DNA of 64,000 bases from NCBI GenBank assembly GCA_022448265.1, contig JAKVCC010000015.1, forward strand, positions 57,375-121,374, in the 5' to 3' direction. The DNA is from Pirellulales bacterium. Its GTDB lineage: Bacteria; Planctomycetota; Planctomycetia; Pirellulales; Lacipirellulaceae. The translations under genes and the position numbers were made by a program. Positions 9,502 to 17,298 of the stretch are shown here, in pieces (positions within the stretch are counted from its first letter, which is position 1; each line of letters opens with the position of its first letter). Below the pieces are notes generated by a model. It made no database searches. It had not been told where the DNA came from and saw only the letters and a list, made by a program, of their open reading frames with translations.

Positions 9502-10116
9502 CTAGGCGGCAGCACCGTTGTCGACGATCAATTCGGCAACGCGCACGCAGAAGTTGTCGTTGAATACTAGCACTTCGCCTCTGGCCACTAGTTGACCGTT
9601 GACGTAGATGTCTGTCGGATCACTGGCCAGCTTATCGAGCGGCACGACGGCCCCTTGCTTGAGTTTAAGCACTTCTTCCAGTTCCATGTGCGTACGGCCT
9701 AACTCAATCGTCATGTCGAGCTGAACGTCGTGCATCGGTTCCAAAGTGGCCGTGCTGGTGTTGGCAGGAGTGTTGCCAAACTGCTCGAATTCGAATGTCC
9801 TGACCCCGGTCGGCAACGCCTGAAGAGCCAGATCGCTTGCCTCATTGATCGAAGTGAGGGCCTGTTCGGTCTTGTCCATCAGGAAGTCGATGTCGGATTG
9901 TGATGAAGGCGAATCAGCAGTCGGTTTGGGCGGGACTGTGGGTGTCGGAAGCATGCTGGCGTTTAGAAGGGCCTCCACTTTTGCCTGATCCATGGACGCA
10001 CTGCCCGCCGAGTTCGGGGGCGGCGGCGCTACTGGTGGAGTGCTATCACCGTCGGCCTCCTGCTGTATTGCTTGGTCTATTTCGTCTTGGCCAAGTGGGC
10101 CTTCGTTGTCTGTCAT
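9502..10116 (-). CDS. fliN: Flagellar switch protein FliN with FliM-like N-terminal peptides
   Basis: 204 residues from ATG 10116, which has a good AAAGGGA ribosome binding site; the tracked start at 10218 runs into fliL debris. The C-terminal 80 residues are a SpoA domain ([20 protein letters not shown] ... [18 protein letters not shown]), the C-ring unit that also docks FliH. The longer-than-usual N-terminal half is Pro-rich with three related short segments, [18 protein letters not shown] and SQSDIDFLM, which resemble the CheY-binding peptide of FliM. No fliM gene is present beside it. Confidence 0.9.
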   Translation of the reverse strand: MTDNEGPLGQDEIDQAIQQEADGDSTPPVAPPPPNSAGSASMDQAKVEALLNASMLPTPTVPPKPTADSPSSQSDIDFLMDKTEQALTSINEASDLALQALPTGVRTFEFEQFGNTPANTSTATLEPMHDVQLDMTIELGRTHMELEEVLKLKQGAVVPLDKLASDPTDIYVNGQLVARGEVLVFNDNFCVRVAELIVDNGAAA

Positions 10117-10177
10117 AGGAATCCCTTTGCAGCGTGTCCTTCCCATCGCAACCTTCCACAAGTCATGAAAGACCAAT

Positions 10178-10690
10178 TCAGCATTCTTCGAACGAGAACT
10201 AGCTGAAGATGGTTTCACGCAACAGGGGCCGGCCCAATATGCGACTGGTTGTCTCCAATATCTTCTGTTTGATCAAGTCCAACCCGGCGTGGCTCATGTC
10301 GATGGTATTCGCGCTCCGCACGGCAGTCTGGATCCGTTTGAAGATGCGGTGTTTATTGACCTCGAAGAGCAAAAAACTTGGCTTCTTCGTCTGCTAGCAC
10401 GGTGCCAAACATCGCGAAATCGACATTCACGCGGCTACCCGCCTCTGCGTTGAAGTTGAGGACGTGGAAAGTTTCCTTGTTGCCTTTATTCGTGCCGCCC
10501 AATGCTAGAGATTTTGCCTCCTTGCCTGACGCATTGGATGCATCTCCGCTTTCTTTCAGTTATAGGTTTGCATTGTCGGCAGTGATTTTTTTCGCGATGG
10601 CCACCGTTTTCGACGCAGTCGGAATTATCATCGAATCTCTGGTCACTTTCAGAAATACAATGACGGAAACAAAGCCAAGGCTTTAACCAA
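10178..10690 (-). pseudogene. fliL: Broken fliL remnant
   Basis: No ORF covers this, but the minus strand reads as FliL across stops and frameshifts. It shows a membrane segment (GFVSVIVFL), SMIIPTASKTVAIAKK, then TAA at 10560-10562. The same frame continues (ETFHVLNFNAEAGSRVNVDF, FGTVLADEEAKF) to a hexa-A run at 10371-10376, where the frame shifts. It then reads NKHRIFKRIQTAVRSA and [12 protein letters not shown], meets TAG at 10199-10201, and ends FSFEEC-stop. Order and content match FliL, the stator-associated protein. With at least two stops and one frameshift it cannot yield full-length protein. Confidence 0.75.
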
Positions 10691-10699
10691 AGTCATGGT

Positions 10700-10983
10700 G
10701 CTGGGAGCTCTGTTGGGCGCGCTTTCGCCTGATGGTGTAGGGTAGAGGCTTGCATTCCCTCTTGCTGCTGCTTGTAAGAGGGTTCTTCGGACAACACATC
10801 GTGCTTGCCGGTATGCTACTGTTTTGCAATTGCGTGCATGTTGATGTCGTGCAGTAGCGAGACAATTTGAAACATGCAGTCGTCGCCTAGGTTGCCAGAT
10901 CGAGGAAGGCAGCTGTGAACTGCAGATGTCGTGATGACCGTGGCAACTGACAAGTAGCCAACGAGCAGAAACAGTATACGGAT
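10700..10983 (-). pseudogene. Broken motE-like gene downstream of fliJ
   Basis: Directly after the fliJ stop the minus strand reads RILFLLVGYLSVATVITTSA, then FQIVSLLHDINMHAIAKQ and TAG. A shifted frame follows with SEEPSYKQQQEGMQAS. This resembles the membrane-anchored MotE/MgtE-like protein that follows fliJ in planctomycete flagellar operons, as I recall it. There is no usable start codon (ATA ATA ATC where a start is expected) and at least one frameshift. The coiled-coil C-terminal part is missing; the text runs straight into fliL debris near 10690. Confidence 0.6.
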
Positions 10984-10985
10984 TA

Positions 10986-11441
10986 TTATGCCCTTGGCTG
11001 GCCGCCATTTCGCTCACGCGATGCAGTCTCGTCGAGCTGCTTGTTTTCGACTTGCTGTATCTTTTGGCGATGGACGGTTCGTTGACGTTGTTCCAGGTTG
11101 TCTAGGACCTGCACATGGCGATTGGCATCAACTAGCAGTTGGCGTTGCTGGAGGACCTCGGATTCGAGTAGTTTTGCTCGTGCTTCCATGGTCGATTTCT
11201 GAGCGCGGAGTACCGAGTGATATCGCTCAGTTTCCAAGAGCTGATCGACATTGGTGGTGGGCCCACCCAAGGCGTCGCGCCGCTGGTTTTGTAAGTCGCC
11301 GATCTCGTCTCTTAAGCTGACTAATTGATGTCGTAGCGTTGTTTCCGCCTGGGAGGCTTCGCTGAGTTTCATCTGCATCTCGTCACGATGAATCTCGCGG
11401 ATTCGGCGGAGGGTCGTTAAGCGAAAACGAAACGTGGTCAA
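10986..11441 (-). CDS. fliJ: FliJ-like flagellar export coiled-coil protein
   Basis: About 151 residues from TTG 11441 (TTFRFRLTTLRRIRE), which fits the family N-terminus; the tracked GTG 11504 adds a basic leader with no family look. The protein is almost entirely coiled coil (KLSEASQAETTLRHQLVSL and onward). FliJ is the stalk that couples the FliI ATPase to FlhA and carries chaperones. It follows fliI in the expected order and the frame is intact. Confidence 0.8.
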   Translation of the reverse strand: MTTFRFRLTTLRRIREIHRDEMQMKLSEASQAETTLRHQLVSLRDEIGDLQNQRRDALGGPTTNVDQLLETERYHSVLRAQKSTMEARAKLLESEVLQQRQLLVDANRHVQVLDNLEQRQRTVHRQKIQQVENKQLDETASRERNGGQPRA

Positions 11442-11613
11442 TGCTGTCTCTGGGCCTCTGTGTGGGACTGCGTTTTTGACGACCGGTTGACGCCTGAAAT
11501 GCACCCAGGTTCATTGCGGGGCAAATCGGTCCGCACCATTGCGGGCCCGAACATTGTATCCGGAACGAAATCTATTGCGGCGGCCCATTGGCCGCGCAAA
11601 GATCAATCGCTTA

Positions 11614-12975
11614 TTAGCTGTTCTCCTGGGGCAGTGCCGCTGTTGCTGCGGTTGAGCCTTCAAGTTGTCCAGCGCGCTGCTGGGCAAGTTGGGTCATTGC
11701 TGTGTGGACCGTTTCTAGTGGTGCCCGCTGACTGACTCCTTGTTGCAAGAATGCATGGATTTGGCTGCGCATCGCCACAGCAACGTCCAACTCGCGATTG
11801 ATGCCGGGGCGGTAGGCGCCAATCGATAGCAAGTCTTCGTTTTCTTCGAGGGCAGAGATCATCCGACGTACGTCCTGGGCGGCCTGCTGCTGAGAAGGCG
11901 ACGCCACGTCGTTCATCAGTCGGCTGATACTTCGCGGGATGTCGATAGCCGGGTAGTGGCCCTGCTGAGCCAGGCGGCGCGCCAGCCAAATATGACCGTC
12001 AAGCAAGCCTCGCATGGTGTCGGCAATGGGCTCGTTCTCGTCGTCTCCTTCCACCAGTACGGAGTAGAAGGCGGTAATGCTTCCAGCAGCCGTGCGTCCG
12101 GTGCGTTCGACCAATTTGGGGAGCTCCGCGAATGCTGAGGGCGGGAAGCCGCGCGTCGTCGGCGGTTCTCCCGCCGACAAACCAATTTCGCGCTGAGCTA
12201 AGGCGAATCGTGTTACCGAGTCCATTATCATCAAGACATCGTTGCCTGCACTTCGAAAATATTCCGCGATGCTCGTCGCGGCGTGGGCAGCTTGCACGCG
12301 CAGCAGGGCTGGTTCATTACTTGTGGCAACCACCACAACTGTGCGTTCCAGACCTGCGGGGCCCAACTCGCGCTGAATAAACTCGTTGACTTCACGGCCG
12401 CGCTCGCCGATCAGCGCAATGACTGCCACATCGGCGCTCGTGTAACGGCTCATCATTCCCAACAGCACACTCTTGCCGACGCCTGAGCCGGAAAAAATGC
12501 CCAGCCGCTGCCCTTTGCCACAGGTGAGCATTCCGTCGATCGCACGTACACCTGTGGCCAGGGGGGTGTCGATACGCGGTCTCTGCGTGGGTGGCATGGG
12601 CTCGCTTTGAAACGGGACCCGATGGTTGAGCATGGGTTGCGGACGGCCGTCGATGCAACGCCCACGGGCGTCGATCACACGTCCGAGTAAACCTTTGCCG
12701 ACCCGCAAGCTGCGGGAACTGCTCACCAGCTTGACAGGGCAACCGCAGTGGATGCCATCGAGGCGCCCCAGCGGCATGACCAGCGTTTGTTTGTCCCGAA
12801 ATCCGACGACCTCCGCTTCGATACCGGGACCAGACTGGCGCTCAATCGAAACTAGGGCTCCCACGGGCGCGGGAAAATCAGCTACTGCAGCAGTGAGTCC
12901 GACTGTTTGCACGACGCTGCCGGTTAAGCCGGCTAGAATAGCCCCGTCCAGGTGCGGTGGTATTTGCGTATTCAT
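11614..12975 (-). CDS. fliI: Flagellum-specific ATPase FliI
   Basis: A 453-residue hexameric ATPase of the type III export apparatus. It has an N-terminal barrel, Walker A (GIFSGSGVGKSVLLGMM), the GERGREVNEFI block, Walker B region (DVLMIMDSVTRFALAQREIG), GEPPTTRGFPPS, and a C-terminal domain. All catalytic blocks seem intact and the length is normal. It lies between fliH and fliJ. Confidence 0.97.
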   Translation of the reverse strand: MNTQIPPHLDGAILAGLTGSVVQTVGLTAAVADFPAPVGALVSIERQSGPGIEAEVVGFRDKQTLVMPLGRLDGIHCGCPVKLVSSSRSLRVGKGLLGRVIDARGRCIDGRPQPMLNHRVPFQSEPMPPTQRPRIDTPLATGVRAIDGMLTCGKGQRLGIFSGSGVGKSVLLGMMSRYTSADVAVIALIGERGREVNEFIQRELGPAGLERTVVVVATSNEPALLRVQAAHAATSIAEYFRSAGNDVLMIMDSVTRFALAQREIGLSAGEPPTTRGFPPSAFAELPKLVERTGRTAAGSITAFYSVLVEGDDENEPIADTMRGLLDGHIWLARRLAQQGHYPAIDIPRSISRLMNDVASPSQQQAAQDVRRMISALEENEDLLSIGAYRPGINRELDVAVAMRSQIHAFLQQGVSQRAPLETVHTAMTQLAQQRAGQLEGSTAATAALPQENS

Positions 12976-13030
12976 GATCTGTCGGCCTCGGCCGATTGGG
13001 GCGGCTCACGGTGCTTGCGGATGCTTGGTT

Positions 13031-13696
13031 TCAGTTCATTTCTTCGGCCAGACGTGCCAATTGCGTTTCCAGTTGCATGTCTATGGAGCCGAATTCTGTC
13101 GTCACAACACAACCTCCCAAAGAGATTGTTTCGTCAGCGATAATTTTTCCGGGAGCGGCCTGGCCCATGACGGTTGCCAGCTGCTCAACCTGACTGCCAA
13201 GGGTTTGGTAGTCTGTGGGATGCAGCCGCACGGTTACTTCCGCTGCGCCGCCAGCAAGCTGTAGCGATTCGGTAATCCATGTAAGGGTAATATCGGGTTG
13301 CTGCTTGAGTTCCCGCCGGACGATGCGCAATGCGATGGCACTCGCTAGCTGGATAATAGAGGCTTCCCAATGGTGCAGCCACTCTTGGCGTGAGTCTTCG
13401 ATGAGTTGTACGGCGCTTGCTAGCGCGGGAGTGAGTGTTTGCACCTGCCTAGCAACCTTTTCGTCCAGTAGCGACTCGGCAGCGGACTTGGCCGCTTGGT
13501 GGCCCATCCGTTCAGCTTGTTCCCGGATTCGCGCTGACTCCTGTTTCGCTTCTTGGATGATCTTTGCAGCTTCACCGCGCACACCGTCTAAATAGGCTTC
13601 TGCCTGACTGGCCATGTCTGACGGACCATAAGCCACTCCGCGCAGCGCAGTACCCGAGCTAGATATTTGGGATTCGCGTTTGATGATCGTGGCCAT
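13031..13696 (-). CDS. fliH: FliH-like regulator of the flagellar ATPase
   Basis: 221 residues starting at ATG 13696 (MATIIKRESQISS), 20 bp after the fliG stop; the tracked start overlaps fliG. A long Ala/Glu-rich helix near residues 45-100 is followed by the FliH/V-ATPase-E-like C-terminal domain (ITLTWITESLQLAGGAAEVTVRLHP). FliH holds FliI inactive and links it to FliN. Intact and in the normal position. Confidence 0.88.
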   Translation of the reverse strand: MATIIKRESQISSSGTALRGVAYGPSDMASQAEAYLDGVRGEAAKIIQEAKQESARIREQAERMGHQAAKSAAESLLDEKVARQVQTLTPALASAVQLIEDSRQEWLHHWEASIIQLASAIALRIVRRELKQQPDITLTWITESLQLAGGAAEVTVRLHPTDYQTLGSQVEQLATVMGQAAPGKIIADETISLGGCVVTTEFGSIDMQLETQLARLAEEMN

Positions 13697-13716
13697 GGGT
13701 GGGGTGAGGTCCGCTG

Positions 13717-14916
13717 CTACACCTCTCGTACCAGTTGGGCTAAGTGTTGTTGGGCGGCCAGTATCTCGCTGAGGCGCGTCGGTGGAATTGTGCATAGCTG
13801 TTTGCGAAACTGCTTGGCTTGGCGACGGGGCATGCCTTGCAGGATTCGTTTGAGTAGCGATTCGCTTGCGCCAGCCAAGGCGAGCATACTAACGCGTCGG
13901 TCTGCCTGGCTGAGAGCGGCCAGCAGGGTTGCATCGTCGGCGCGCTCCAGTTCGGTCATAACGCTGGCCGACGTCATTTTCGGGTCATAGTCTGCCGAGA
14001 AGTCGCTCCGCGGATTTTCGCTTGGGGCAGGCGATTTCGTGTGCGAGCAGGTTGCCACGGCCGTGATGGTTGGATTGTCTACCTTGGGAGCGGCTACCGG
14101 GCGCAAGTTTTCCTGCAAATTCAGCGGCTGAGCCGACGGGCTGCTGGAGGGTTGGGCCGCGCCTTGGAGACGCCGGGATAACTCGGGTTTGAGATGGGAG
14201 ATTGTTGTGAGGATGCTGTCGCGGTGTGCTTGCGGTGCACTGCTCAAGATACGTTGCACCAGATCTGCACCCACCGCTATTCTTCGTTTTTGTTGCTGCT
14301 GCTGATCGATCCATTGGGCCAGTTGCGATTCGACGACGTGCAGTGTTTGAGGGTCTGCCATGTCGAGATCGGCCATGCGGCTCAGGACCTCGGCCTGTAA
14401 TCGATTGGAGAGTCGTACAAGAATGGCACCTGCACGGTCCTCTGAAAACCGCGAGAGAACTACGGCAATTGTTTGAGGATGTTCTTCCGCCAGCAAGTCG
14501 GCAAGCATGTTTGGGTCGGCTTGGCCGATAGCGTTTGGCAGACGGCAGGCGGTTTGGGGGAGGGATTCAGTGTGTGAATCGGTACTGCCGGATGTGTCGG
14601 CATCAAATTCTTGCGAATCCAGTCGGGCCAAAAGGGATGCGTCGAGTTCAACCCCATGGGTCGTCGCGGTAGGGGCGCTAGGTTGGGCCGTTGGCGCGTT
14701 GCGGGGAAGCAGCTCGTGGGCCATGCTGCGCCGAAATTCCTTGACAACGTTGCGTTGCTCGTCAGGATCCAGGGGCCCCAAATCGAGGGCCGCCTCGGCC
14801 ACAGCTTGGGCGGTACTTGCCGGCAATTCGTCAAGCACGCGGGATGCCCACGGATCGTCGAGGCTGGCGACGAGTACTGCGACTTTGCGTAAAGGGTGTT
14901 GCTCGGGCAAGGCCAT
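13717..14916 (-). CDS. fliG: Flagellar switch protein FliG
   Basis: About 399 residues. The middle domain carries EEHPQTIAVVLSRFS (the conserved EHPQ motif) and the C-terminal domain ends in TRLSEILAAQQHLAQL. In motile flagella FliG joins the MS ring to the C-ring and its C-terminal charges engage the stator. Aligned without gaps to the E. coli C-domain (from memory), K264 is Ala (LALAGA), D288-D289 are Lys-Gln (FRKQL), and R281 and R297 are kept. A Pro/Ala-rich insert separates the N and middle domains. ATG 14916 is preferred to TTG 14919. Confidence 0.92.
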   Translation of the reverse strand: MALPEQHPLRKVAVLVASLDDPWASRVLDELPASTAQAVAEAALDLGPLDPDEQRNVVKEFRRSMAHELLPRNAPTAQPSAPTATTHGVELDASLLARLDSQEFDADTSGSTDSHTESLPQTACRLPNAIGQADPNMLADLLAEEHPQTIAVVLSRFSEDRAGAILVRLSNRLQAEVLSRMADLDMADPQTLHVVESQLAQWIDQQQQQKRRIAVGADLVQRILSSAPQAHRDSILTTISHLKPELSRRLQGAAQPSSSPSAQPLNLQENLRPVAAPKVDNPTITAVATCSHTKSPAPSENPRSDFSADYDPKMTSASVMTELERADDATLLAALSQADRRVSMLALAGASESLLKRILQGMPRRQAKQFRKQLCTIPPTRLSEILAAQQHLAQLVREV

Positions 14917-14936
14917 CAAGGGCTTCCAGGTGGGGG

Positions 14937-16592
14937 TTATCCTGTGCTACCAATCCACGTGCGCAAAATAGCTGCTGCGGCGTCGGGATCCTCTTGCACA
15001 ATGCTTGTTAAATCATCTTTGAGGCTAGCCACTTTTTTCATGTGTAGTTTCAGCCGCTGCTCGTCTTTCGGATCGTCCTGCTCGTCTGCATCGCTTTCGG
15101 TGGCGTCGGTGCCCGCATTGAAGGCTAGCGACGGTTCCGCAAATGCGACGGTCGGTTTGGGCTGGGGAATCGACTTGATCATCGACCGCAGCATCATCAG
15201 GCTTACCATCGCAATGACCGCTATGGTCATTGTATTGAAATGCTGGTTCGCCCAAGCAAGCCCTTGGCTGGCCATGGAAGGCCCTGTGATTTTTTTGGGG
15301 GGCAAGGTGTCAAAAAACTGGACGCTGACCATCGAGAGAGAATCGTGGACACGCTGTTTCGGCAAGAGCGGAGACACCACTTCCTTCACCATTTCTTCGA
15401 TGCCATTTTGGATCGATTTTCGGGTAGGGTTTTCGGGAAACTCTTCCCTCGGATTGTTTCCCGAAGCGTGCTGGCGTTCTCGCCAGATCTCAATGACGTA
15501 ATTCTGGGGAACCGCGACCGCAACTCGGACTGCCGTGGGGACGAGCGGTGCCTGGCGGACGACTTCGTGTTTTTGACCGGGCAAGAAATCACTACTGATC
15601 ACGTTTTTTGTGTCCAAGTTTTTGACGATCTTTCTTGGAGATTCATCGCGCCGATTCCCTCGGGGGCCGTTGGCACTAGGGCCCGGAAGGCTACCGTCGA
15701 CAAACTTCGACGTTTCATCCGCCAGCGAGCTAATCATGGCCGCCTCACCTTCAGACTGGACCGTGCGGGTTGTGCGCTCAATCGTATCGTCGAGCGTGGC
15801 GGATACTTGAATACGGACCCCAGAGATATGGTGCAGCAAATCTTCGATTTTAGATTGCATGAGCCGTTCGAGGGCGATCTTGTGCTGGTAGTACTCGGTT
15901 TCAAAGGTCAAGCTGGATACATCATTGTCGCCGTATGTCGCACCGTCGTTGAGGTCGGTTACCGTGACGTTCTGTAAACTGAGTCCCGCAATCGCGCTGG
16001 CGACCGCCTGCTTGATCATTTGGGCCTGCCGCGGATTGAGCGGCTCTCCCAGACTTGGCCGCACACTCACAGACGCAGTGGCTTTGCCGGATCGCATGAG
16101 ACCGTGCGGCTCGCGAACATCGTAGATCACTTGCGCTTCTTCGATGTCCGCCATGGAACGCACGATCATCGAAAGCCGTTGCTCTTTGGCCGCCTTGAGT
16201 CGTTCCTTGCGAGTGTCTCCGTCGGTAAAAGGCCCCAGGTCAAGGGCTTTCTCCAGTAGGGTGTGATAGTTCGGGGGGAGGGCTCCGTCGTCTGCCACCG
16301 CCGCGAGGTACTTTGCCTTTTGGCCGTTGGGGACTTTAATGCGATTGCCCACGCGCACAGCACCAGTGAGTTGCGCGCGCCCGATTGCCGCTTGTGCCCG
16401 ATCGATGTCGTGCGCTGGCAAGTCTTCGCCTTCAAATAAATACGCATCGGGAGTGGCAGGATGGTGCTGGACCAGATAGCCCAGGCTCACGACGATCACG
16501 CCCAGCAGCAAAAAGGAGATCACACGCGCTGCGGGCGTCATCGACCCAAGCAACTCTCTGATTTGGCCAGTAGCCTGATTCAAAAAATCCAT
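14937..16592 (-). CDS. fliF: Flagellar MS-ring protein FliF
   Basis: 551 residues. The N-terminal membrane helix (VISFLLLGVIVVSLGYLV) is followed by the secretin-like ring domains (MIVRSMADIEEAQVIYDV; ATASVSVRPSLGEPLNPRQA). A second membrane helix lies near residue 450 and an acidic FliG-binding tail ends in DDLTSIVQEDPDAAAAILR. FliF forms the inner-membrane ring that houses the export gate. Intact, between fliE and fliG. Confidence 0.96.
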   Translation of the reverse strand: MDFLNQATGQIRELLGSMTPAARVISFLLLGVIVVSLGYLVQHHPATPDAYLFEGEDLPAHDIDRAQAAIGRAQLTGAVRVGNRIKVPNGQKAKYLAAVADDGALPPNYHTLLEKALDLGPFTDGDTRKERLKAAKEQRLSMIVRSMADIEEAQVIYDVREPHGLMRSGKATASVSVRPSLGEPLNPRQAQMIKQAVASAIAGLSLQNVTVTDLNDGATYGDNDVSSLTFETEYYQHKIALERLMQSKIEDLLHHISGVRIQVSATLDDTIERTTRTVQSEGEAAMISSLADETSKFVDGSLPGPSANGPRGNRRDESPRKIVKNLDTKNVISSDFLPGQKHEVVRQAPLVPTAVRVAVAVPQNYVIEIWRERQHASGNNPREEFPENPTRKSIQNGIEEMVKEVVSPLLPKQRVHDSLSMVSVQFFDTLPPKKITGPSMASQGLAWANQHFNTMTIAVIAMVSLMMLRSMIKSIPQPKPTVAFAEPSLAFNAGTDATESDADEQDDPKDEQRLKLHMKKVASLKDDLTSIVQEDPDAAAAILRTWIGSTG

Positions 16593-16707
16593 CCGTGGAC
16601 CTTTGGGGAACAGTTGTTAGGGCAGAGCAAAGTTGCCAGTTGCTAGGCGTGAATGCATCTGGTCACTAGAAACACCCATCTCTTGTTTAGTAGCTGGTGA
16701 TCATTCT

Positions 16708-17010
16708 TCACACCTTTATTTCTTTGACTTCCTGATAGACTTGCATCATTTTGTTTTGCATTTGCATCATGAGACGAAAGGTCAGGTCGGCTTTTTGGAC
16801 GGAGGTCAGTACTTCGGCTGGGTTCACCTCGCTGTCAGTCATGAGAGATTTCACCGCCTGATTCGCTTGCTGTTGCATTGAATTCACATCTCGAATCGAA
16901 TCGACCAGCATGTCTTTGAAAGACGTAGCGCTCGTTGTGGGTAGCTGGGGGCTTGGCACAGCAGGCAGGCTGATGGGGGTGGCCAGTTGCGAATTGAGAA
17001 TCGGGTTCAT
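16708..17010 (-). CDS. fliE: FliE, MS-ring/rod junction protein
   Basis: 100 residues from ATG 17010, which has an AGGA ribosome binding site; the tracked TTG is at 17028. Family features: SFKDMLVDSIRDVNSMQQQA and the C-terminal block VLTSVQKADLTFRLMMQMQNKMMQVYQEVKEI. FliE joins FliF and the export gate to the rod. It is intact although the rod gene flgC beside it is a scrap. Confidence 0.93.
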   Translation of the reverse strand: MNPILNSQLATPISLPAVPSPQLPTTSATSFKDMLVDSIRDVNSMQQQANQAVKSLMTDSEVNPAEVLTSVQKADLTFRLMMQMQNKMMQVYQEVKEIKV

Positions 17011-17045
17011 CAAATTGTCCTGGGGCAACCGAATTAGGCTAGGGT

Positions 17046-17216
17046 TTACAGCGTTCTTTGACCAAGGTCTTTGGTGATTTTGATGACGCCAATATTGGCT
17101 GTGTAGTCGACGGTGGCTGCCAAGTCATCGACGACCTCGCTGATCATATTGATATTGGGATAAGTCACGTAGCATTGGTCATGGCGTGGATGGTAAGGGT
17201 CACTAGTTTCTTTCCC
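17046..17216 (-). pseudogene. flgC: 3' scrap of flgC (proximal rod protein)
   Basis: On the minus strand just before fliE, a frame with no ORF-track entry reads DPYHPRHDQCYVTYPNIN, then ISEVVDDLAATVDYTANIG and ends KITKDLGQRTL-stop. This is the C-terminal rod signature of FlgC in its usual place before fliE. Upstream the frame closes (TGA within about 30 bp of the Asp), and the N-terminal three quarters of the gene, plus flgB, are absent. Confidence 0.75.
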
Positions 17217-17298
17217 GTGTCACTCTCGCCGCATATCAATGCTGCCTGGTCGTTGACGGCCAACACGTATCCAAGCGGTGCCTTATTGTGTGCATGGT

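Noticed and set aside
10378-10686. 102-residue plus-strand ORF in the fliN-fliJ gap.
   Set aside because: The opposite strand carries recognisable FliL text; this frame is its shadow.
10178-10983. The fliL and motE-like breaks could be sequencing indels.
   Set aside because: A single frameshift at a hexa-A run could be an error, but several stops, a missing start and the absence of five to six whole genes cannot be. Read-level checks would still be wise.
12626-13264. 212-residue plus-strand ORF.
   Set aside because: It lies opposite fliI and fliH, has no family features and is a shadow of those genes.
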